Below, piece by piece: positions 1-9,008 of a stretch of DNA of 64,000 nt; positions within the stretch are counted from its first letter, which is position 1, and each line of letters starts with the position of its first letter. The DNA comes from Metabacillus sp. KUDC1714 (GTDB taxonomy: Bacteria > Bacillota > Bacilli > Bacillales > Bacillaceae), in assembly GCF_014217835.1 (NCBI RefSeq), contig NZ_CP055263.1, forward strand, positions 4,281,501 through 4,345,500, given 5' to 3'. A program made the position numbers and the translations under genes. Below the pieces are notes generated by a model that was given only the letters and a program-made list of their open reading frames with translations, was not told the origin of the DNA and did not search any database.

Positions 1-567
1 GGAGCAGGGATGGTTTTGCAGCCACAGCCCATATTTGATGCTGTAGAGGATATTGAAAGGCAAACAGATGCAAAACCTAAAGTGATCCTTGTATGCCCTC
101 AAGGAGAGCGTTTTACGCAAGCTAAGGCTGAACAATTAGCAACCGAAGAACATCTCCTTTTTATATGTGGTCATTATGAAGGGTATGATGAACGGATTAG
201 AGAGCATCTTGTAACAGATGAAATTTCAATTGGAGACTTCGTCTTAACAGGTGGTGAGCTTGCATCCATGGTAATTGCTGATAGTGTTGTTCGACTCCTT
301 CCAGGAGTATTAGGAAATGAGGATTCACCAGTTTTAGATTCATATAGTTCAGGTCTACTTGAACATCCACATTATACGAGACCTGCAGATTTTAGAGGAA
401 TGAAGGTTCCTGAGGTCCTGCTGTCAGGTAATCATAAGCGTATTGAGGAATGGCGTGAGCAGGAGTCTCTCCGAAGGACATTCACCAGAAGACCAGATCT
501 ATTAGAAACTTATCCTCTTACAGAGAAGCAAAAATCTTTGATTAAACAATGGGAAAATGAAAAGTAG
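1..567 (+). CDS. trmD: tRNA (guanine-N1)-methyltransferase TrmD, 3' part
   Basis: The 5' end lies outside the window; 188 codons plus stop remain of a protein usually about 243 residues long. TrmD methylates N1 of G37 next to the anticodon using S-adenosylmethionine, which prevents +1 frameshifting. The reading frame is open from base 1 and starts with the [10 protein letters not shown] segment. The trefoil-knot SAM site is visible as [10 protein letters not shown] (about codons 57-66) and [12 protein letters not shown] (codons 77-88). The ATG at base 10 is internal (M of GAGMV), not the start. rplS follows about 150 bases downstream behind its own promoter, the usual Bacillus arrangement. 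Confidence 0.97.
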   Translation, partial: GAGMVLQPQPIFDAVEDIERQTDAKPKVILVCPQGERFTQAKAEQLATEEHLLFICGHYEGYDERIREHLVTDEISIGDFVLTGGELASMVIADSVVRLLPGVLGNEDSPVLDSYSSGLLEHPHYTRPADFRGMKVPEVLLSGNHKRIEEWREQESLRRTFTRRPDLLETYPLTEKQKSLIKQWENEK

Positions 568-570
568 CTA

Positions 571-599
571 TTGCAGGCATAACGTCTATATGGTATGAT
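571..599 (+). promoter_or_regulatory. SigA-type promoter for rplS
   Basis: TTGCAG (571-576), a 17-base spacer and TATGAT (594-599) form a near-consensus vegetative promoter directly after the trmD stop. Transcription would begin near 606 and leave a leader of about 115 bases before rplS. In B. subtilis and relatives this position carries the L19 leader RNA; I did not resolve its fold base by base here, so only the promoter is called firmly. Confidence 0.7.
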
Positions 600-603
600 A
601 AAT

Positions 604-1065
<462 letters not shown>

Positions 1066-1128
1066 GATAGCTTAGCAATGCTAAGTCTCTAATATATGGG
1101 TCAGCACTTAGTACTGTCCGTATAGGTG

Positions 1129-1162
1129 AAAAGGAGCTTGTTTTTATAACAAGCTCCTTTTT
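1129..1162 (+). terminator. Intrinsic terminator after rplS
   Basis: Inverted repeat AAAAGGAGCTTG / CAAGCTCCTTTT with a short T-rich loop, followed by T residues. It ends the trmD-rplS transcription unit. Confidence 0.85.
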
Positions 1163-1254
1163 CATCTAAGTTCTTTTGTAAAAAATTATTGCCTTAAAAC
1201 GACTCCAAGAAATTTCAAGTGAATACGACTTAATAAATAAGTGAAATCGGTAGA

Positions 1255-1283
1255 TTGACTTACCTTGTAATAGGGAATAGTAA
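1255..1283 (+). promoter_or_regulatory. SigA-type promoter for lepB
   Basis: TTGACT (1255-1260), 17-base spacer, TAGTAA (1278-1283), placed about 40 bases before the lepB start and downstream of the rplS terminator. It could drive lepB and rbgA. Confidence 0.5.
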
Positions 1284-1325
1284 TAAGTAAAAGTGTTGAT
1301 AATGATTGCTAGAGTAGGTGAAATA

Positions 1326-1877
1326 ATGACAAAAAAGAAAAACGAACTGTTAGAATGGATTAAGGCATTGGCGATAGCAGTACTATTAGCAGCCGTCATA
1401 CGTTATTTCTTTTTTGCTCCAATAGTAGTTGATGGATATTCTATGATGCCAACCTTACATACACAGGATAGGATGATTGTGAATAAGTTCTCATATAAAA
1501 TCGGTGAACCTAAACGTTTTGATATTGTTGTATTTCATGCAACGATTGACAAAGATTATATTAAAAGAGTAATCGGTTTGCCGGGGGATCATGTTGAGTA
1601 TGAGAATGATACTCTTTATATAAATGGAGAAGCGTTTGAAGAACCATACCTTGAAGAATATAAAAATCAACTAATAGATGGACCATTAACCGAGCCCTTT
1701 GATCTCGAAAGTATCATTGGACAATCAACAGTACCAGAAGGCCATATCTTTGTTATGGGTGATAATAGAAGACAAAGTAAGGATAGCAGACACATTGGTA
1801 CAGTTCCGATTGAAGAAGTTATGGGAAAAACCAGTTTGGTATACTGGCCCATCTCAGGTTTTAGAATCGCTGAGTAA
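1326..1877 (+). CDS. lepB: Type I signal peptidase
   Basis: Membrane-anchored serine protease that removes signal peptides from exported proteins on the outer face of the membrane. 183 residues, the small Bacillus SipS/SipT size. One N-terminal membrane segment (about residues 13-31) precedes the catalytic Ser39 in GYSMMPT; the general base is Lys80 in YIKRVIGLPGD; the later GDNR motif (GDNRRQSKDSR) is present. ATG 1326 is chosen because AGGTG at 1316-1320 sits 5 bases upstream; ATG 1302 is in frame but lacks such spacing. In B. subtilis the sip genes lie elsewhere, so its place between rplS and rbgA is a lineage variation. rbgA follows at 21 bases. Confidence 0.96.
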   Translation: MTKKKNELLEWIKALAIAVLLAAVIRYFFFAPIVVDGYSMMPTLHTQDRMIVNKFSYKIGEPKRFDIVVFHATIDKDYIKRVIGLPGDHVEYENDTLYINGEAFEEPYLEEYKNQLIDGPLTEPFDLESIIGQSTVPEGHIFVMGDNRRQSKDSRHIGTVPIEEVMGKTSLVYWPISGFRIAE

Positions 1878-1898
1878 CGGAAAAAGAAGGTGCTTTTT

Positions 1899-2759
1899 AT
1901 GACTATACAATGGTTTCCAGGACATATGGCAAAAGCTAGAAGACAAGTAACAGAAAAGCTTAAATTAATTGATATTGTTTTTGAACTTGTTGATGCTAGA
2001 ATACCAATGTCTTCACGAAATCCTATGATCGATGAAATTGTGTCATCAAAGCCTCGTATTGTATTATTAAATAAGGCAGATAAGGCTGATGATGCCATAA
2101 CCAAGCAATGGCTGGAGTTTTTCAAAGAAAAAGGTATACATGCCCTTGCAATCGATGCACAAACAGGAACTGGATTAAAACAAATTACCGCTTTATCAAA
2201 GGTATTGTTAAAAGAGAAATTTGATAAAATGGCTGCAAAAGGAATAAAACCTAGAGCTATACGAGCGTTAATTATCGGAATTCCAAATGTAGGGAAATCA
2301 ACATTAATAAATAGACTGGCAAAGAAAAATATTACCAAAACAGCCGACAGGCCTGGTGTAACAACTGCTCAGCAGTGGGTAAAGGTTGGACAAGAACTTG
2401 AGCTCTTGGATACTCCAGGAATACTCTGGCCAAAATTTGAAGATCAGCTAGTAGGTTTTAAGCTTGCAACAACTGGTGCTATTAAAGATGCAATCCTAAA
2501 TCTGCAAGAGGTAACAGTTTTTGCATTAAATTTTCTAAAAGAACACTATCCTAATCGGCTAATTGGTCGCTTTCATTTGGATGAGTTACCGGATGAGATT
2601 GTGCCCCTTTTTGATGAAATCGGTAAAAAGCGTGGGTGTATTATGCCTGGAGGTTATATTGATTATGATAAAACCTCTGAACTTGTTCTTAGAGAAATCC
2701 GTGCTGATAAATTAGGAAGATTATCTTTTGAAACACCAAAACAATTTACTGAACAATAA
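1899..2759 (+). CDS. rbgA: Ribosome biogenesis GTPase RbgA (YlqF)
   Basis: Circularly permuted GTPase needed for a late step of 50S subunit assembly (the 45S intermediate in B. subtilis, involving L6, L16, L27). The permuted motif order is visible: G4 NKAD near residue 58 comes before the P-loop GIPNVGKST near 127-135, then DTPG (G3). N-terminal [13 protein letters not shown] is the family signature. 286 residues, normal length. ATG 1899 follows AAGAAGGTG at 1884-1892; the frame extended to 1890 has no separate ribosome site. It is probably cotranscribed with lepB and ends at the hairpin near 2768. Confidence 0.97.
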   Translation: MTIQWFPGHMAKARRQVTEKLKLIDIVFELVDARIPMSSRNPMIDEIVSSKPRIVLLNKADKADDAITKQWLEFFKEKGIHALAIDAQTGTGLKQITALSKVLLKEKFDKMAAKGIKPRAIRALIIGIPNVGKSTLINRLAKKNITKTADRPGVTTAQQWVKVGQELELLDTPGILWPKFEDQLVGFKLATTGAIKDAILNLQEVTVFALNFLKEHYPNRLIGRFHLDELPDEIVPLFDEIGKKRGCIMPGGYIDYDKTSELVLREIRADKLGRLSFETPKQFTEQ

Positions 2760-2767
2760 CATATTTA

Positions 2768-2800
2768 AAGGGCTCGCAATTTTGCGGGTCTTTATTTATT
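2768..2800 (+). terminator. Intrinsic terminator after rbgA
   Basis: Short hairpin GGCTCGCAA / TTGCGGGTC (one G-U pair) followed by a T-rich run TTTATTTATTTT. Moderate stem, but correctly placed 10 bases after the stop. Confidence 0.65.
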
Positions 2801-2820
2801 TTAAATTGGACCGATATAAT
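2792..2820 (+). promoter_or_regulatory. Possible weak SigA promoter for rnhB
   Basis: A perfect TATAAT at 2815-2820 lies 17 bases after a poor -35 (TTATTT, 2792-2797) that overlaps the T tract of the preceding terminator. The first transcribed base would be near 2827, leaving a short leader before rnhB at 2853. Confidence 0.4.
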
Positions 2821-2852
2821 TGGTAGAGGAAAAGTGTAAGGAGCTAATAATT

Positions 2853-3626
2853 ATGCAATTAACAACGAAGGAAATACAAGATAGATTATCTGAAATCAAA
2901 AGTGATAAGGATCCTTTTCTAAAAGAGTGTAAAACTGATTCAAGAAAAGGCGTACAACAGCTTGTGCAAAAATGGATGAAAAAGTATGAACAAGATAAGA
3001 TTCTTCAGCAGCAGTTCTATAGCATGCTTAGCTATGAAAGAAGTGCACATAACAATGGTTTTCATTTGATAGCAGGTATTGATGAAGTGGGGAGAGGCCC
3101 ACTTGCTGGGCCTGTGGTAGCAGCAGCGGTCATCTTAAAAGAAGAGTGTTACATGCCTGGATTAAACGATTCTAAGAAGCTATCGGCACCAATGAGAGAG
3201 AAGTTTTTCAATCTTATTAAAGAAAATGCGCAGGCGATTGGAATTGGTATCGTCGCACCAGAGGTTATTGATCAAATAAATATATATGAAGCTACAAAAT
3301 TAGCTATGAAGAATGCGATCAAAGAGCTAGAAATCCAGCCGAATTTTTTATTACTTGATGCAATGAAATTAGAATTACCAATTTCACAGGAATCCATTAT
3401 TAAGGGTGATACAAAAAGTGTATCAATTGCAGCAAGCTCAGTTATCGCTAAGGTTACTCGTGATCGCATCATGCTTGATATAGCAAAGCAATTCCCTGAA
3501 TATAGTTTTGATCAACATATGGGATATGGCACAAAGTACCATTTGGAAGCATTGCAAAAATATGGTGTTACAGTACATCATCGTAAAAGCTTTGCACCTG
3601 TAAAAGAATTACTACAATCATATTAA
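2853..3626 (+). CDS. rnhB: Ribonuclease HII
   Basis: Cleaves RNA in RNA-DNA hybrids and removes single ribonucleotides misincorporated into DNA. 257 residues. The first two acidic residues of the DEDD centre are in IDEVGRGPLAGPV (around residue 77); LNDSKKL and the LLLDAMKLEL segment supply the rest. The roughly 70-residue N-terminal part (MQLTTKEIQDRLSEIKS) is the substrate-binding extension usual in Bacillus RNase HII. ATG 2853 is chosen over the TTG at 2820 because AAGGAG (2838-2843) lies 9 bases upstream. ylqG begins 18 bases downstream. Confidence 0.97.
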   Translation: MQLTTKEIQDRLSEIKSDKDPFLKECKTDSRKGVQQLVQKWMKKYEQDKILQQQFYSMLSYERSAHNNGFHLIAGIDEVGRGPLAGPVVAAAVILKEECYMPGLNDSKKLSAPMREKFFNLIKENAQAIGIGIVAPEVIDQINIYEATKLAMKNAIKELEIQPNFLLLDAMKLELPISQESIIKGDTKSVSIAASSVIAKVTRDRIMLDIAKQFPEYSFDQHMGYGTKYHLEALQKYGVTVHHRKSFAPVKELLQSY

Positions 3627-3644
3627 CAAGGAAGGAGCGTATCA

Positions 3645-4976
3645 ATGGAGCGTGCATCTGTCATGGGCAATCTCTTGAAACAAGCTGTCTCTCAACTTAG
3701 CCAGCCTCAAGGGCAGCTGATATTAAAAGAGAATCAGGTCGTATTGGGACATGTACTCAAGCTCATTCCTGACCAAAAAGCACAAATCCAGGTAGGGCAT
3801 TCAAAACTGGTAGCTCATCTTGATACACCAATTCATCCATTGGAAAAATATTGGTTTACAGTAAAGGGTTCAGATCAGTTAGGGATAAAATTAAAAATAG
3901 TCAAACAAGTTGAGATAGATAAAAATTCCCAGCTTGCTACTGCGAAAGATTTATTAAGCTTATTTCAGCAACAACATACAAAGAATAATATGTTGCTAGC
4001 GAATGAACTAATAAGACTCAACATACCAATAACGAAACAACAGCTTATTACTGCTAATGAAATTATTAAAAATACACATAAGGCTCAAATACCTGAAACA
4101 ATAAACACGATAATCTCAGCTTTAAAAAAACAATATCCGTTATCAGAAGTAATAGTTAGATCGATTATTGAATCTCAAAAAAGTGAACCGTTAGCTCAAC
4201 AAATTGACAAGCTCTTTCAAACACTTCAACAAGAAAACATTCAAACGAAATCTATCAAACAGCTAACAGAATTAATCAAGGGAGTAATGCAAGTTTCAAT
4301 TGGTAATCCTGATAATGATTTACAATTAGTTTCAAAGGATATCGTACAAAACGTTCTTTTAGCAACTGAAAAAAACTTAGGTCTCATGGATGAAACTAAA
4401 TTATGGCACCAGTTAAATAGAGAGAGAGATAAAATGAATGAAACGCTTTCCCTTAAAAATATGTTGATTTCTGCTAGTAAAGAAGTTGCAATTCCAGGGT
4501 TGAAAGACCAAATTGATCAACTCATCCATCGTTTAAATGGTCAATCATTACTATATCAAGATAATGGTCCGACCCAACAAATTATAACTCAAATTCCACT
4601 CTTCTTTAACAATTCGCAGACAGATTTGACGATTAAATGGAATGGGAAAAAACAAGCGGACGGTACGATAGACCCAGCGTTTTGTCGAATTATATTTTAT
4701 TTGCAACTTCCTAGACTTAATGAAACGATGATCGATGTTCAAATCCAAAATCGCGTCATGAATATTACTGTCAGAAATAATAGTAAGGCACTAGAAAAAC
4801 TTGTCACACTTTATAGTAATGAATTAAAAGAACATTTAAGTAATATTGATTATTATGTAACCTCAGTTAAAGTTACGCCTTTTGAGAAGAAAGCTGAATT
4901 TCAAGGAAATTCTATCAAGCAAGTAAATATACAAACTCCCCAATCCTCATACACTGGAGTTGATATTAAAATATGA
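3645..4976 (+). CDS. ylqG: YlqG-like protein, possibly FliK/hook-length-control related
   Basis: 443 residues, function unknown; position between rnhB and the flhB-like ylqH matches ylqG of B. subtilis, whose protein is somewhat longer. No signal peptide or membrane segment is seen. The middle (about 100-300) is helical and Gln/Asn/Lys rich. The C-terminal 120 residues (around DLTIKWNGKKQADG, FYLQLPRLNETMIDVQIQN, MNITVRNNSKALEKLVTLYS) alternate hydrophobic strands with a helix in the way of the C-terminal domain of FliK. I infer that kinship; it is not proven. Start ATG 3645 follows AAGGAAGGAG. Its stop overlaps the ylqH start (ATGA), so the two are translationally coupled. Confidence 0.75.
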   Translation: MERASVMGNLLKQAVSQLSQPQGQLILKENQVVLGHVLKLIPDQKAQIQVGHSKLVAHLDTPIHPLEKYWFTVKGSDQLGIKLKIVKQVEIDKNSQLATAKDLLSLFQQQHTKNNMLLANELIRLNIPITKQQLITANEIIKNTHKAQIPETINTIISALKKQYPLSEVIVRSIIESQKSEPLAQQIDKLFQTLQQENIQTKSIKQLTELIKGVMQVSIGNPDNDLQLVSKDIVQNVLLATEKNLGLMDETKLWHQLNRERDKMNETLSLKNMLISASKEVAIPGLKDQIDQLIHRLNGQSLLYQDNGPTQQIITQIPLFFNNSQTDLTIKWNGKKQADGTIDPAFCRIIFYLQLPRLNETMIDVQIQNRVMNITVRNNSKALEKLVTLYSNELKEHLSNIDYYVTSVKVTPFEKKAEFQGNSIKQVNIQTPQSSYTGVDIKI

Positions 4977-5242
4977 TTAGTAGCAGGGAAATAAAACAAG
5001 CAATTGCCTTAAGATATGATAACGAAAAAGAAATTGCGCCAAAAGTTATAGCAAAAGGAAAAGGACTAGTTGCGAAAGAAATTATTAAAGCTGCAAACAA
5101 ACAAGAAATCCACATACAAGAAGACCCGGCATTGATCGAATTACTATCAAAACTTGAAATCCATCAGCAAATCCCTGAAGAGCTATACGAGGCAGTTGCA
5201 GAAATTTTTGCATTTCTATATAAACTTGACAAAGAAATATAA
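4973..5242 (+). CDS. ylqH: YlqH, protein resembling the FlhB cytoplasmic domain
   Basis: 89 residues. It aligns by eye with the C-terminal export-switch domain of FlhB: AIALRYDNEKEIAPKVIAKG matches the FlhB stretch AIALKYDESKMDAPYVVAMG encoded at 34816-34875, and the end IPEELYEAVAEIFAFLYKLD matches VPEEFFQAVAEIIAYVYQ. It has no membrane part and no NPTH autocleavage site; the protein starts right after where NPTH would be. This is the known YlqH/FhlB-type family. Coupled to ylqG by a 4-base overlap. Role unknown; a partner of the FliK-like YlqG is plausible. Confidence 0.85.
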   Translation: MISSREIKQAIALRYDNEKEIAPKVIAKGKGLVAKEIIKAANKQEIHIQEDPALIELLSKLEIHQQIPEELYEAVAEIFAFLYKLDKEI

Positions 5243-5255
5243 AATTGTCGTTTTT

Positions 5256-5355
5256 GGGGACAGTCCCTAAGTGAGTAAACACTTTGTAAACCATGATATT
5301 TGTTCGGTGAAAGCTAATCTTATATAGAATTTGGGGACTGTCCCCAAATTCTATA
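5256..5355 (+). repeat. Pair of oppositely oriented REP-like palindromes
   Basis: Copy 1 has the core GGGGACAGTCCC at 5256-5267. Copy 2 at 5323-5355 is a perfect 15-base inverted repeat (arms 5323-5337 and 5341-5355, loop CTG) with the core GGGGACTGTCCCC. The central A versus T shows the two copies are in opposite orientation. GGGGACAGTCCCC-type palindromes are scattered in many firmicute genomes and resemble REP elements. Copy 2 could also act as a bidirectional terminator after ylqH. Confidence 0.75.
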
Positions 5356-5422
5356 AATTCTTCTATCTTAATAAAATAAAAATTAATTTTACTAAAGGAA
5401 TATACAATTTTGTGTGGAATGG

Positions 5423-5451
5423 TAGACAAGGTGAAAACTATTATATAAAAT
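5423..5451 (+). promoter_or_regulatory. SigA-type promoter for sucCD
   Basis: TAGACA (5423-5428), 17-base spacer, TAAAAT (5446-5451). It would start transcription near 5458, about 40 bases before sucC. Confidence 0.55.
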
Positions 5452-5464
5452 GAAAGCGCAGTAT
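5450..5464 (+). promoter_or_regulatory. Candidate CcpA (cre) site at the sucC start point
   Basis: ATGAAAGCGCAGTAT fits WTGNAANCGNWNNCW with one mismatch (A for C at position 14). It overlaps the -10 end and the expected start point, where a bound repressor would block initiation. Single-site match only. Confidence 0.35.
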
Positions 5465-5498
5465 ATTTTTTCTTGTAAATAGGTTAGGAGGATGGCAA

Positions 5499-6659
5499 AT
5501 GAATATCCATGAGTACCAAGGGAAAGAACTCCTTCGAAAATACGGGGTTTCTGTACCAAATGGACGAGTGGCTTTTTCTGTGGATGAAGCAGTTGAAGCT
5601 GCAAAAGAACTTGGAACAGATGTAGTGGTAGTTAAAGCTCAAATCCATGCAGGTGGACGCGGTAAAGCTGGCGGGGTAAAAGTTGCTAAAAACCTTGATG
5701 AAGCTCGTACATATGCTGAAGAAATTCTTGGAAAAACATTAGTAACACACCAAACAGGTCCTGAAGGTAAAGAGGTTAAACGCCTACTTATTGAAGAAGG
5801 CTGTGATATTAAGAAGGAATATTACGTAGGTCTTGTATTAGACCGTGCTACATCACGTGTTGTTCTTATGGCCTCTGAAGAAGGTGGAACAGAGATTGAG
5901 GAAGTAGCAGAGAAAACTCCTGAAAAAATCTTTAAAGAAGTGATTGATCCTGCTGTAGGATTACAAGGCTATCAAGCTAGAAGAATCGCTTTTAACATTA
6001 ACATTAAGAAAGAATTAGTTGGACAAGCTGTGAAATTCATGATGGGCTTATACCAAGCATTTGTTGAAAAGGATTGTTCAATTGCAGAAATTAATCCTTT
6101 AGTTGTTACTGGTGATGGAAAAGTTATGGCACTTGATGCGAAATTAAACTTTGATTCAAATGCACTATATCGCCACAAAGATATCGTAGAATATCGTGAT
6201 CTTGAAGAAGAAGATGCAAAAGAAATTGAAGCATCTAAATATGACTTAAGCTATATTTCTTTAGACGGTAACATTGGATGTATGGTAAATGGTGCTGGTC
6301 TTGCAATGTCTACTATGGATATTATTAAGTTTTATGGCGGAGATCCGGCAAACTTCCTTGATGTTGGGGGCGGTGCAACTGCAGAAAAAGTAACAGAAGC
6401 ATTTAAAATTATTCTATCTGATGAAAATGTTAAAGGTATTTTCGTTAACATCTTTGGTGGAATCATGAAATGTGATGTTATTGCAGAAGGTGTTGTAGAG
6501 GCAACAAAACAAGTAGGATTAGAGATTCCACTTGTTGTACGTCTAGAAGGTACAAACGTAGATTTAGGAAAGAAAATTTTAAATGAGTCTGGTTTAAATA
6601 TTACTTCTGCAGAATCTATGGCTGACGGCGCACAAAAAATCGTTTCATTAGTAGGGTAA
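5499..6659 (+). CDS. sucC: Succinyl-CoA synthetase (ADP-forming) beta subunit
   Basis: Beta subunit of the TCA-cycle enzyme that interconverts succinyl-CoA and succinate with substrate-level phosphorylation. 386 residues, standard length. N-terminal ATP-grasp domain ([17 protein letters not shown], then [12 protein letters not shown] in the nucleotide site, and the metal-binding AEINPLV segment), followed by the C-terminal ligase CoA-type domain ([18 protein letters not shown] and [15 protein letters not shown]). ATG 5499 has a strong TTAGGAGGA site. sucD follows at 18 bases. A promoter and a possible cre site lie just upstream. Confidence 0.98.
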   Translation: MNIHEYQGKELLRKYGVSVPNGRVAFSVDEAVEAAKELGTDVVVVKAQIHAGGRGKAGGVKVAKNLDEARTYAEEILGKTLVTHQTGPEGKEVKRLLIEEGCDIKKEYYVGLVLDRATSRVVLMASEEGGTEIEEVAEKTPEKIFKEVIDPAVGLQGYQARRIAFNINIKKELVGQAVKFMMGLYQAFVEKDCSIAEINPLVVTGDGKVMALDAKLNFDSNALYRHKDIVEYRDLEEEDAKEIEASKYDLSYISLDGNIGCMVNGAGLAMSTMDIIKFYGGDPANFLDVGGGATAEKVTEAFKIILSDENVKGIFVNIFGGIMKCDVIAEGVVEATKQVGLEIPLVVRLEGTNVDLGKKILNESGLNITSAESMADGAQKIVSLVG

Positions 6660-6677
6660 GAAAGGCAGGGGACAATC

Positions 6678-7580
6678 ATGAGTGTATTTATTAATAAAGA
6701 TACGAAAGTTATCGTACAAGGTATCACTGGTTCAACAGCACTTTTCCATACAAAGCAAATGCTAGAATATGGTACAAATATTGTTGGTGGTGTAACACCT
6801 GGTAAAGGTGGAACTGAGGCGAGCGGTGTACCAGTTTTCAATACAGTTCAAGAAGCTGTTCAAAAAACTGGTGCTAATGCATCTGTAATTTATGTACCTG
6901 CTCCTTTCGCTGCTGATGCAATTATGGAAGGTGTAGACGCAGAATTAGATTTAGTTATCTGTATTACAGAGCATATTCCAGTACTGGATATGGTAAAGGT
7001 TAAACGTTATATGGAAGGCAAGAATACTCGCCTTGTAGGACCTAACTGCCCAGGTGTTATTACACCAGATGAATGTAAAATTGGTATTATGCCAGGTTAT
7101 ATTCATAAAAAAGGTCATGTAGGTGTTGTATCTCGATCAGGAACGCTTACATATGAAGCAGTTCATCAACTATCACAAGCTGGTATTGGGCAATCTACTG
7201 CTGTGGGTATTGGTGGAGACCCAGTTAATGGGACAAACTTTATTGATGTTCTTAAAGCTTTCAACGAAGATGAGGATACATATGCTGTCATCATGATCGG
7301 TGAAATCGGTGGTACTGCTGAAGAGGAAGCTGCAGAATGGGTTAAAGCAAATATGACTAAACCAGTTGTTGGCTTTATCGGTGGTCAAACAGCACCTCCA
7401 GGAAAGCGTATGGGCCATGCTGGTGCAATTATTTCAGGTGGTAAAGGTACTGCCGAAGAAAAAATCAAAACAATGAACGAATGCGGTATTAAAGTGGCTG
7501 AAACACCATCTGTTATGGGTGAAACACTTATTTCAGTACTTGAAGAGCAAGGTTTGTTAGAGAAATGTAAAACACATTAA
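6678..7580 (+). CDS. sucD: Succinyl-CoA synthetase alpha subunit
   Basis: Alpha subunit that binds CoA and carries the phosphorylated histidine; pairs with SucC. 300 residues. The N-terminal CoA-binding Rossmann fold shows [16 protein letters not shown] and [10 protein letters not shown]; the active-site His247 lies in [11 protein letters not shown]. Its start is 18 bases after sucC, and both are closed by a hairpin terminator at 7594, so the two form a simple two-gene operon. Confidence 0.98.
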   Translation: MSVFINKDTKVIVQGITGSTALFHTKQMLEYGTNIVGGVTPGKGGTEASGVPVFNTVQEAVQKTGANASVIYVPAPFAADAIMEGVDAELDLVICITEHIPVLDMVKVKRYMEGKNTRLVGPNCPGVITPDECKIGIMPGYIHKKGHVGVVSRSGTLTYEAVHQLSQAGIGQSTAVGIGGDPVNGTNFIDVLKAFNEDEDTYAVIMIGEIGGTAEEEAAEWVKANMTKPVVGFIGGQTAPPGKRMGHAGAIISGGKGTAEEKIKTMNECGIKVAETPSVMGETLISVLEEQGLLEKCKTH

Positions 7581-7593
7581 TTACATGTCAAAG

Positions 7594-7624
7594 AAGGGAC
7601 AGGTTTTTGCCTGTTCCTTTTCAT
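7594..7624 (+). terminator. Intrinsic terminator after sucD
   Basis: GGGACAGG / CCTGTTCC hairpin with a TTTTTG loop and T-rich tail, 14 bases after the sucD stop. Confidence 0.8.
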
Positions 7625-7679
7625 GGTGTTTAAAATTTCATAATTTGCTAGTTCAGAAAAGTAATAGTAGGAGGAGAAC

Positions 7680-8561
7680 ATGGACATTGTTACTAAAAGA
7701 TTATTTCTATTATCACATTGTAAAGGTGTAAGTAATCAACTTCTTTATAAACTCTATAAAATTGACCCAACTTTAAATATCTTTTACTCGCTTAATGATG
7801 ATGAATGGACTCTTTATTTAAATGTGAAGAAAGATAAGGTTCATGCTATCAAGAAAGAATATAATTTAATAGATTTTGACTCACTTTATGAAAAATACAT
7901 TGAGCACAATATATCTTTTGTTTCTTTATATGATGAAAAATATCCGCATTTGTTGAAAGAAATTTCCGACCCACCGCCAATAATGTATTATAAGGGGGAT
8001 ATTAGCTTAGCACAGCGTCGACATTTAATAAGTGTAGTTGGTACGAGGTATCCAACTGATTACGGTAAAAAAGCTCTAGAGCACCTTTTAAAGCCGCTTA
8101 TTATTGATAATTGGGTAATTGTAAGTGGCATGGCTAAAGGAATTGATACATTAGGTCATGAAACAGCCCTACATAATGGTGGGAAAACGATTGCGGTTAT
8201 TGCAGGTGGTTTATTTCATATCTATCCAAAACAAAATATACCATTAGCTAATGTACTTATGTCATCACATCTTATCCTCTCAGAACATCCCCCATTTACA
8301 CCACCTCAAAAATGGCATTTTCCGATGAGAAACCGAATAATAAGTGGGTTATCAGAAGGGACAATTATTATTCAAGCAAAAAATAGAAGTGGTTCATTAA
8401 TAACAGCATACCAAGCTCTTGAACAAAATCGCGAGGTATTTGCTGTACCTGGTTCCATATTTGATGAATGTAGTTCTGGTACTAATGAACTAATACAAAG
8501 CGGGGCAAAATTAGTTCAAAATGCATCACATATTATTGAAGAATTGCCAATCAATCATTAA
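7680..8561 (+). CDS. dprA: DNA-processing protein DprA (Smf)
   Basis: Loads RecA on incoming single-stranded DNA during natural transformation. 293 residues. The Rossmann-like DprA domain is seen as GTRYPTDYGKKALE, VSGMAKGIDTLGHETAL, a GGLFHIYP loop and RNRIISGLSEGTIIIQAKN. The N-terminal about 70 residues (helical, SAM-like region) are short, and the C-terminal winged-helix domain of proteobacterial DprA is absent, as in B. subtilis. ATG 7680 has an AGGAGGAG site. It stands alone between sucD and topA; an own promoter was not identified with confidence. Confidence 0.95.
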   Translation: MDIVTKRLFLLSHCKGVSNQLLYKLYKIDPTLNIFYSLNDDEWTLYLNVKKDKVHAIKKEYNLIDFDSLYEKYIEHNISFVSLYDEKYPHLLKEISDPPPIMYYKGDISLAQRRHLISVVGTRYPTDYGKKALEHLLKPLIIDNWVIVSGMAKGIDTLGHETALHNGGKTIAVIAGGLFHIYPKQNIPLANVLMSSHLILSEHPPFTPPQKWHFPMRNRIISGLSEGTIIIQAKNRSGSLITAYQALEQNREVFAVPGSIFDECSSGTNELIQSGAKLVQNASHIIEELPINH

Positions 8562-9008
8562 CGTTTTTGATTCAAAAGTATCAGTATTAAAAAGATAACT
8601 ATGTACAAAATTTACAATATTAGTGAAAATATTCATGTTCTTTCTTATTAAATTGGTATATGATAAGGTTAATTTCTTTATTAGTGTTTGACAAATAGCA
8701 TGGGAATATTTAATAATAGTGGAGATTTATATAGTGGAACTTCAGTCTCATGGGGTTTTTCCAATAGCAGTAAATGGATAGTTGGACATAACAGAATTTT
8801 ACTAGTAGCATTCTTAATAGATTCTGATAACTACGCTTATATTGGAGTAAGGGCCAAACTAACAATTATAATCAAAAAATGAATAAGAAGGTCTCTTCTT
8901 TCTAAATGTGACCTAAGCGAAACATTCACATTCAAATAATCTTTCAATAAATTTAAGAACATAAAAGAAATATTAAAGAGAGAATACCTCTTAAGGAGGA
9001 CAAAATGC
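8562..9008 (+). other. dprA-topA intergenic region with topA promoter and long leader
   Basis: Gene-free stretch of 447 bases. It holds the consensus promoter at 8688-8716 and a leader of about 285 bases. A weak pairing is visible (AATGTGA near 8904 with TCACATT about 20 bases later), but no clear terminator or known riboswitch. A 64-codon open frame from 8688 starts inside the -35 box, has no ribosome site and matches nothing I know, so it is not called as a gene. Confidence 0.6.
8688..8716 (+). promoter_or_regulatory. Strong SigA promoter for topA
   Basis: Perfect -35 TTGACA (8688-8693), 17-base spacer, TAATAA (8711-8716). It would start near 8723 and give a leader of about 285 bases before topA. 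Supercoiling sensitivity would be plausible for a topoisomerase promoter but cannot be read from the sequence. Confidence 0.75.

Noticed and set aside
1667..2338. 223-codon minus-strand frame
   Set aside because: Antisense to lepB and rbgA, both of which are clear genes; no ribosome site and biased composition typical of antisense frames.
8688..8882. 64-codon open frame upstream of topA
   Set aside because: Starts in the -35 box of the topA promoter, has no ribosome site, and the translation resembles no family I know.
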